Part shown: positions 59,155-64,000 of the stretch, one piece after another
Position numbering within the stretch: position 1 is the stretch's first letter
Layout: every line of letters begins with the position of its first letter
NCBI RefSeq assembly: GCF_004322855.1
Contig: NZ_CP036402.1
Coordinates: 1,302,001 to 1,366,000, forward strand
DNA length: 64,000 nucleotides
From: Egibacter rhizosphaerae
GTDB lineage: Bacteria; Actinomycetota; Nitriliruptoria; Euzebyales; Egibacteraceae
Direction: 5' to 3'
Position numbers and translations under genes: made by a program
The notes under the pieces: model-generated
Database searches by the model: none
Seen by the model: only the letters and a program-made list of their open reading frames with translations
Told to the model about the DNA's origin: nothing

Positions 59155-59825
59155 GGGCCCACTCCCCTCGCTCCCCCCGCCGCGTTGGTCCCTTCAGGTC
59201 CCCGCGGGGGGCCGCTGCCGGATGCGGGGGCGCTCGCGGTCCCCGAGCCGGCCGCGGTCAGCTCACTCAACAACCCGGACTCCTCGGCATAGCTCCACAT
59301 CTCGCGTTCGAACCGGTGGCGCCCACGGTGCAGCTGGGAGAGCACCGTCCCGAGCGGAAGCTCCAGCATCTCGGCGATCTCGGCGGTGGCGAAGCCCTCG
59401 ACGTAGCGCAGGACCAGCGGGCCTCGATACTTGGCCGGCAGGCGCTGCAGTACGAGGTGCACGTCCTCCTCGCTGAACGCACCGAGGAAGTCGATGTGCA
59501 GGGTGTCGGAGTAGGGCGCCGGATCCTCCTCGATGAGTGTCCGGTAGAGCGAGAAGCCCTCCTCCTCGTCGACCAACACCTCCCCCGGATCCCGATAGCC
59601 CTTGCGGAGCCTGTCGCGCCAGACGTTGGTGAGGATGACACGCAGCCACTTGGTCGCGGCCTGACGATCGCGCAGCGAGCCGTAGGACCGGCAAGCCCGC
59701 AGCAGCGCCTCCTGGACGAGGTCCTCCGCGTCGGCCCCGGCCAGTCGCCGCGCGAGCGCGTAAAGGCCCGGCAGCTCCTCGCGGGCGAGGAGCTGCAACG
59801 CCGTGCGGTCCTCGGTCTCCAGCAC
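59151..59825 (-). CDS. ECF sigma factor heading the methyltransferase/DsrE cassette
   Basis: The GTG at 59825 has GGGAG 5 bp ahead, giving 224 residues (ATG at 59864 is the alternative, without a ribosome site). Region 2: [55 protein letters not shown]. Region 4: LPAKYRGPLVLRYVEGFATA, LPLGTVLSQLHRGRHRFERE. The C-terminal 40 residues are Gly/Pro/Ala-rich. It is SigR-like in overall plan and first of a five-gene row on the minus strand, so it probably controls its own cassette. The 230-bp region upstream should contain its promoter. Confidence 0.9.
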   Translation of the reverse strand: MLETEDRTALQLLAREELPGLYALARRLAGADAEDLVQEALLRACRSYGSLRDRQAATKWLRVILTNVWRDRLRKGYRDPGEVLVDEEEGFSLYRTLIEEDPAPYSDTLHIDFLGAFSEEDVHLVLQRLPAKYRGPLVLRYVEGFATAEIAEMLELPLGTVLSQLHRGRHRFEREMWSYAEESGLLSELTAAGSGTASAPASGSGPPRGPEGTNAAGGARGVGP

Positions 59826-60056
59826 GAACGCTCCCGACCTCCCCCGTCCGTGGTCGACGACCATCGGCCCGCGCGGGCCGGTCGTGGACGCCCGTGTGAG
59901 CCGGTGTGCCGTCGAGCGGCAGCGACGTCATCGTCACCCGACGCGGCGCGTCTGTCCACCGCCTGGTGAGCGGAACCGGACCGCACACGCCGGGCCATGG
60001 ATAAGGACGTTCGATTCCGACGCCACATTGCACGGTGCCCACCTCGACCCGTGAAC

Positions 60057-60755
60057 TCATCCTGTTCCCAGGCGGTTTCTCGGCCGGTCGGTTGGGGCGG
60101 GCTCGGTGCGGTCCGCGGCGCCCGGGGCGTCGCGCGCACCGGGCGATTCGGCCACGGCGAGGGTGGCGACGAGAACCCGGCGTGCTCCCGCTGCCCGCAG
60201 CGCCCCGGCGGCTGCGGTCGCCGTGGCGCCGGTCGTCCGGACGTCGTCGACGAGGAGGACCCGCGGGGGCACGGGTCCGATCGCCCGGAACGCACCGACA
60301 GGGCCGGAGAGCCGCCCGGCTCGATCCTGGGTGGTCTGGTCGGGCGCGTCCCGGATGCGCCGCAGGAGGCGGCGGGCGCCCGGGCCAGCGAGCAGGCGCG
60401 GGATCTCGGCACCCCTCGCCGCGCGGCGCCGCCGGGTCGACGGCACCCACGTGACCGCCCAGGGAGCCCGCCGCGAGGGTGGGAGCGCGAGCTCGTAGCG
60501 CAGGAGCCTGCCGAGCGCGGGTGCGGCTCCGTGACGGCCGGGCGTCTTCACGTGCTTGATCGACGCCGCCACCGGACCGGCGTAGGCGTAGGCGCCGACC
60601 GCGCGCACGCCGGGAGCGAGGTCGACCGCCGCCCCGTCGTCGAGGGCGAGCTCGGGGAGCTCGGCGCCGCAGTCGGCACAGAGGCCGTCACGCGTGGGAG
60701 CGCCGCACGCCGCGCAGGAGAGCGGGAGCAGCAGGTCGACGACCGCGCGGACCAT
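60057..60755 (-). CDS. comF: ComF-family phosphoribosyltransferase-like protein
   Basis: The 232-residue protein has an N-terminal zinc ribbon (CAACGAPTRDGLCADCGAEL) and a C-terminal PRTase loop VLLVDDVRTTGATATAAAGA. ComF proteins act in DNA uptake and recombination together with PriA and DprA-type partners. The central segment (VTWVPSTRRRRAARGAEIPR) departs from the usual RGFNQA motif. In M. tuberculosis comF directly follows hpf; here the sigma/methyltransferase cassette separates them. Confidence 0.9.
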   Translation of the reverse strand: MVRAVVDLLLPLSCAACGAPTRDGLCADCGAELPELALDDGAAVDLAPGVRAVGAYAYAGPVAASIKHVKTPGRHGAAPALGRLLRYELALPPSRRAPWAVTWVPSTRRRRAARGAEIPRLLAGPGARRLLRRIRDAPDQTTQDRAGRLSGPVGAFRAIGPVPPRVLLVDDVRTTGATATAAAGALRAAGARRVLVATLAVAESPGARDAPGAADRTEPAPTDRPRNRLGTG

Positions 60756-60794
60756 GCCGCCAGCATGCCGCGGGCGCCGCGGCCGTCGGACCGA

Positions 60795-61874
60795 TCAATC
60801 CCGGGCCGCTGTGGACGGGGCGAGGTGCGCGGCCACCGCGTCGGTGTCGGGGTCACGGATCACACCGCGCTCGGTGACGATCGCGGTCACGAGCTCCGCG
60901 GGCGTCACGTCGAAGGCCGGGTTCGCGGCATCGCTCCCGGCTGGTGTGAGGTCGACCTGGCCCAACACTCGGCGCACCTCGTCGGGAGCCCGCTCCTCGA
61001 TCGGGATGGCGGCCCCGTCGGGCGTCGCGGGATCGATGGTCGAGACGGGTGCCACCACCAGGAACGGGACGCCGTGCCGCGCCGCGAGGACCGCGAGGGG
61101 GTAGGTGCCGATCTTGTTCGCCACGTCGCCGTTGGCGGCGATCCGGTCCGAGCCGACGACGATCGCGTCCACGTGGGCGCGCCCGAGGAGCGATCCCGCG
61201 GCAGCGTCCGCGAGCACGGCGTGGGGCATGTCGAGCGCTGCGGCCTCGTAGGCGGTCAGCCGGGCGCCCTGCAGCAGCGGGCGCGTCTCGTCGACCCACA
61301 GATGGCTCAGCCGACCGTCCTCGTGCAGGGTCCGCGCCACCCCGAACGCGGTCCCGATGCCCTGGCACGCGAGCATCCCGGTGTTGCAGTGGGTCAGGAC
61401 CCGGGCGGGTGTGGCCGCGAGCTCGCCGATCAGGTCCGCGCCATGGCGCCCCATGGCGCGGCACGCGACGGCGTTCGCCTCGTCGAGCTCGCGCGCGGCG
61501 GCGAGGAGCTCGCGCGGATCGTTCCCCCGGGCCGCGATGCGCTCGGCCGCCCAGCCGAGGTTCACGGCGGTCGGCCGCTGGGCAGCCAACTCGGCCGCGG
61601 CCTGCCCCGGCGACCAGCCCGTGAGCGCACCGAGCACGACCCCGTAGGCGCCGGCCACGCCAAGCGCGGGCGCTCCCCGCACCCGCAGCGACCGGATGGC
61701 CTCGGCCAGGGTCGCGAGATCCCGACAGTCGATGACGTGCACCTCGCCCGGCAGGCGGGTCTGGTCGAGCAGCCGCACGGCGGGAGGGTCGTCGACCCAC
61801 GCCACGGCGAAGAGGTCGTCGGTCTGATCCGGCGCGCCGTCGTGTCCGGCGCCGGGCTCACGTGGGGTGGTCAT
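60795..61874 (-). CDS. mtnA: S-methyl-5-thioribose-1-phosphate isomerase
   Basis: The 359-residue protein shows the MtnA landmarks: RSLRVRGAPALGVAGAYGVV, RVLTHCNTGMLACQGIGTAF (catalytic Cys), and VDAIVVGSDRIAANGDVANK with IGTYPLAVLAA (catalytic Asp). It isomerises 5-methylthioribose-1-phosphate to methylthioribulose-1-phosphate in methionine salvage. The phosphorylase gene at the end of the window could supply its substrate if it accepts methylthioadenosine. comF follows 39 bp downstream on the same strand. Confidence 0.95.
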   Translation of the reverse strand: MTTPREPGAGHDGAPDQTDDLFAVAWVDDPPAVRLLDQTRLPGEVHVIDCRDLATLAEAIRSLRVRGAPALGVAGAYGVVLGALTGWSPGQAAAELAAQRPTAVNLGWAAERIAARGNDPRELLAAARELDEANAVACRAMGRHGADLIGELAATPARVLTHCNTGMLACQGIGTAFGVARTLHEDGRLSHLWVDETRPLLQGARLTAYEAAALDMPHAVLADAAAGSLLGRAHVDAIVVGSDRIAANGDVANKIGTYPLAVLAARHGVPFLVVAPVSTIDPATPDGAAIPIEERAPDEVRRVLGQVDLTPAGSDAANPAFDVTPAELVTAIVTERGVIRDPDTDAVAAHLAPSTAARD

Positions 61875-61944
61875 GGCGCCAGCATCGGTCGTGGAGCACT
61901 GGCCGGCAACCTCGACCGCCGCCCCTTTGCGAGCTCCCGTGGTG

Positions 61945-62044
61945 CGGTTGCCCGCGCCCGCGCGAGTAACCGCACCACGCCAAGGATGCGCGCGTTGACG
62001 GCACTTAGGGGCCGTACGGTTACCCGCGCGGGCGCGGGCAACCG
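61945..62044. repeat. 28-bp near-perfect inverted repeat, 44-bp spacer
   Basis: Arms 61945-61972 (starts CGGTTGCCCGCGCCCGCGCG) and 62017-62044 are reverse complements with one mismatch. Each arm is itself an imperfect palindrome (CGGTT...AACCG). It lies in the 290-bp gap between mtnA and hisG, upstream of mtnA and downstream of hisG. It could be a terminator, a double operator, or a small repeated element. Confidence 0.8.
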
Positions 62045-62166
62045 TTCCGACGCACCGCCTCGCCGTGCACTGTCCGCACGAACCCGCTCGCCGCGTGGGC
62101 GTCGCCCGGCGAAGCGCGTTCGATTCGAGCGGCAGCCCGACGATGGGATCGCCGCCGGGCCCGGAC

Positions 62167-63015
62167 TCAGTCCAGCAGCGCCTGTGGTTCCAGGGCGACG
62201 ATGCCGGTGGCGCCGAGCTGCCGGAGGTCGGACAGGCGCCGCCACAGCTCGTCCGCTCCCACGACGAAGTGCACCGCGACGAGGTCCGTGCGGGCGGCGA
62301 GCGGCAGCACCGTGGGGCTCTCGAGCCCGGGGAAGAGCTCGCGGAGCGCGTCCAGGCGTTCCTCGCGCACGTGCAACATCACGTAGCGGTGCTGGCGGGC
62401 GGACAGCACCGCCTCCATCCGCAGCTCGAGATCGGCGAGCTGGGCGGCCTCGTGCCTGCGCGTGAACACCGCCTCGCAAGGGCGGATCTGCTCGAGCACG
62501 CGCAGCCGGTTCGCCCGCAGGCTGCGACCGGTCTCGCGAAGATCCACGATCGCGTCGGCGAGGCCGGCGGCGCAGAAGCCCTCGAGCGAGCCGCCCATCT
62601 CGACGATCGTGACGTCCAGGCCCTTGCCCGCGAAAAACGTGCGGGTGACGTTGGGAAGGTGCGTCGCGATCACGGCCCCGTCGAGGTCGCCGGCATCGTA
62701 ACGCCCGTCGTCGTCGCGGCTGGCGACCACCAGGTCGCTGCGGCTGAACCCCAGCGGACGTGTGGGCAGATCCTCGAGGCCGTGCTCCATCGCGATGTCG
62801 GTCGAGATGAACGCGCCGGCGAGCTGGCCGGCAGCGAGCGCGGCGCCCGCGTCCCGGGGGCGCATCTCGAGGAACTCGAGCTCGCCGTCGCCGGCCATGG
62901 CACCGCCGCCCTTGATCGCACCGGTGCCGTAGCCGGCGGTCTCGAGAACGGCGAGCACGTCGTCACGCAGCCGGCCCTTGCTCGGCAGCGCGATGCGGGT
63001 TGGTGTGGTCGTCAT
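62167..63015 (-). CDS. hisG: ATP phosphoribosyltransferase (long form)
   Basis: The ATG at 63015 gives 282 residues. IALPSKGRLRDDVLAVLETA, the AFISTDIAMEHGLEDL region, and ADAIVDLRETGRSLRANRLR with the C-terminal ACT-like regulatory domain (RQHRYVMLHVREERLDALRE) identify long-form HisG, the first enzyme of histidine biosynthesis, feedback-inhibited by histidine. hisE lies 14 bp upstream on the same strand, the normal actinobacterial hisE-hisG order. Confidence 0.96.
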   Translation of the reverse strand: MTTTPTRIALPSKGRLRDDVLAVLETAGYGTGAIKGGGAMAGDGELEFLEMRPRDAGAALAAGQLAGAFISTDIAMEHGLEDLPTRPLGFSRSDLVVASRDDDGRYDAGDLDGAVIATHLPNVTRTFFAGKGLDVTIVEMGGSLEGFCAAGLADAIVDLRETGRSLRANRLRVLEQIRPCEAVFTRRHEAAQLADLELRMEAVLSARQHRYVMLHVREERLDALRELFPGLESPTVLPLAARTDLVAVHFVVGADELWRRLSDLRQLGATGIVALEPQALLD

Positions 63016-63029
63016 TGGCGGGTTGGTCC

Positions 63030-63329
63030 TCACTCGGGTCGGGGGCGGCCCCGACGCTCGGCCAGCTCCTCGAGGACGGCGTCGAGCGGCACGCCCGCGC
63101 CGACGAGCCCGGCCAGGGTATGGAACAGGACGTCGGCGGCCTCGCTCGCGACCCGCTCGCGGTCGACCTCCGGGCGCATCAGTTCGACGCCGAGTTCGAA
63201 CGACTCCTCGAGGAGCTTGCGCGACACCCGCTCCGGGTCGGAGAGCAACGTCGCGGAGTACGAGCCGGGTGGGGCCTCCCGCCGACGCTCCCGGAGCACC
63301 TCCTCGAGCTCTGCCAGCGACAGGCTCAC
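63030..63329 (-). CDS. hisE: Phosphoribosyl-ATP pyrophosphatase
   Basis: The GTG at 63329 overlaps the stop of the upstream phosphorylase (GTGA); 99 residues. It is an all-helical MazG-like domain with PGSYSATLLSDPERVSRKLL, EESFELGVEL and ASEAADVLFHTLAGLVGAGV, where the Glu/Asp residues bind magnesium. It hydrolyses phosphoribosyl-ATP to phosphoribosyl-AMP, step two of histidine synthesis. Confidence 0.95.
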   Translation of the reverse strand: MSLSLAELEEVLRERRREAPPGSYSATLLSDPERVSRKLLEESFELGVELMRPEVDRERVASEAADVLFHTLAGLVGAGVPLDAVLEELAERRGRPRPE

Positions 63330-64000
63330 GCCCGTGCCTCGCTCTCGGCGAGCCGCGGCACCAGCGCCCCGAGGATCCGGGCGAGGCGCGGGCCGGCCTG
63401 CCCACCCACGTCGATGACCTCCTCGTGGTCGGTCGGGGTTCCCCCGGGCTGGTGCACGTTGGTGAGCAGGCTGAAGCCCGCGACGCGCAGCCCCGCCGCC
63501 CGCGCGGCGATCACCTCGCACACGGTGGACATGCCGACGGCGTGCGCCCCGATGGTCCGCAGGTAGGCGATCTCCGCCGGTGTCTCGAAGCTCGGGCCGA
63601 CCAGTCCCGCGTACACCCCCTCGCGCAGCGTCTCCCCGACCTCGTCGGCCGCCCCGTGCGCCGCCGCGCGGAGCTCCGGGTCGTAGGCCGAGCTCATGTC
63701 GAGGAAGTGCGGCGCCGTCTGCCCGATCAGCGGGTTGCGGCCGGTGAGATTCAAGTGGTCGGTGATCAGCATCAGGTCGCCCGGGTCCGGGTCGGCCGGC
63801 GTGCCGGACGCGATCCCACCCGCCGCATTGGTCGGGACGAACGTGTGAACTCCCAGCGCGGCCGCGGCCTCGACCACCGCGACGACCTCCGCGACGTCGC
63901 GACCCTCGTAGAGGTGCACGCGCCCCTGCTGGCACAGGACGGGGACTCCGCGCAGGGTGCCCGCGAGGAGCCGGCCCGCGTGCCCGGGCACCGTCGTGTC
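63326..64000 (-). CDS. Purine nucleoside phosphorylase family (PNP/MTAP), N-terminus beyond the window
   Basis: 225 residues are visible and the frame is open to the window edge. The trimeric PNP pattern is clear: FVPTNAAGGIASG, LMLITDHLNLTGRNPLIG, VYAGLVGPSFETPAEIAYLR, VGMSTVCEVIAARAAGLRVA and FSLLTN. It cleaves purine nucleosides with phosphate. MTAP enzymes belong to the same fold, and mtnA is three genes away, but the NLTGRNPLIG and TN..AGG motifs point to PNP. Its stop overlaps hisE, so the genes are co-transcribed. Confidence 0.9.
   Translation of the reverse strand, partial: DTTVPGHAGRLLAGTLRGVPVLCQQGRVHLYEGRDVAEVVAVVEAAAALGVHTFVPTNAAGGIASGTPADPDPGDLMLITDHLNLTGRNPLIGQTAPHFLDMSSAYDPELRAAAHGAADEVGETLREGVYAGLVGPSFETPAEIAYLRTIGAHAVGMSTVCEVIAARAAGLRVAGFSLLTNVHQPGGTPTDHEEVIDVGGQAGPRLARILGALVPRLAESEARA

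Overview
The window is one contiguous stretch of very GC-rich, gene-dense DNA. It reads as the chromosome of an actinomycete-grade bacterium (Actinomycetota), because it carries WhiB, a PdtaS-type kinase, an RsrA/SigR-type pair, an Rv3235-family protein, an ANTAR regulator, Lhr helicase and long-form HPF. Proteins with cell-wall-binding repeat 2 (CWB2) plus the NAGGN osmolyte genes would fit the Nitriliruptoria/Egibacter side of the phylum, but that placement is my inference.

Layout. 1-10.1 kb: an RpiR-type regulator cut by the window edge, a CWB2/CHRD surface protein, a DoxX protein divergent from a Cys-containing HTH regulator, a channel-like membrane protein, a large secreted subtilase with kelch-like and CWB2 repeats, and an ECF42-type sigma factor with its DGPF/YCII partner. 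10.3-18.3 kb is a decayed accessory zone: a nitrilase stump fused to a frameshifted phosphorothioate-dependent HNH restriction endonuclease, an IS256 wreck, an internally deleted amine oxidase, and IS110 and IS3 fragments ending near a tRNA-Arg(CCG). Intact genes among them are DUF1028, a hemerythrin, a small His-rich protein and a GAF-ANTAR regulator.

18.5-29.4 kb: an EamA transporter, a multi-spanning membrane protein, a NarL-type two-component system, a putative methyltransferase-like protein, the three-gene N-acetylglutaminylglutamine amide (NAGGN) osmoprotectant locus, and a cold-shock gene. 29.6-42.5 kb: a Nei-type glycosylase and the Lhr helicase, separated by an oppositely oriented frameshifted DUF559 gene; an RsbW-like/SigB-SigF-like pair coupled through a possible 19-codon ORF; a lipoprotein-like PBP1; a lipid kinase and a glycerophosphodiesterase.

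43-64 kb is a conserved actinobacterial core resembling M. tuberculosis whiB1-pdtaS-rshA-sigH-Rv3235-secA1-hpf-comF, followed by mtnA, hisG, hisE and a purine nucleoside phosphorylase cut by the edge. Between hpf and comF, usually neighbours, sits a cassette with one polarity: ECF sigma factor, zinc-type anti-sigma factor, ArsM-like methyltransferase-cupin, a second ArsM-like methyltransferase, and a DsrE-family protein.

The most notable observation is in the second methyltransferase. Its reading frame is interrupted by one UGA exactly where its neighbouring paralogue has a conserved Cys (GCIAGAL). The frame then continues with clear family homology for 57 codons, and a 17-nt stem-loop begins 10 nt after the UGA, the geometry of a bacterial SECIS element. 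I read it as a probable selenoprotein of the arsenite-methyltransferase type under ECF sigma control. No selenocysteine machinery (selA, selB, selC, selD) lies in the window, so this has to be tested elsewhere in the genome.
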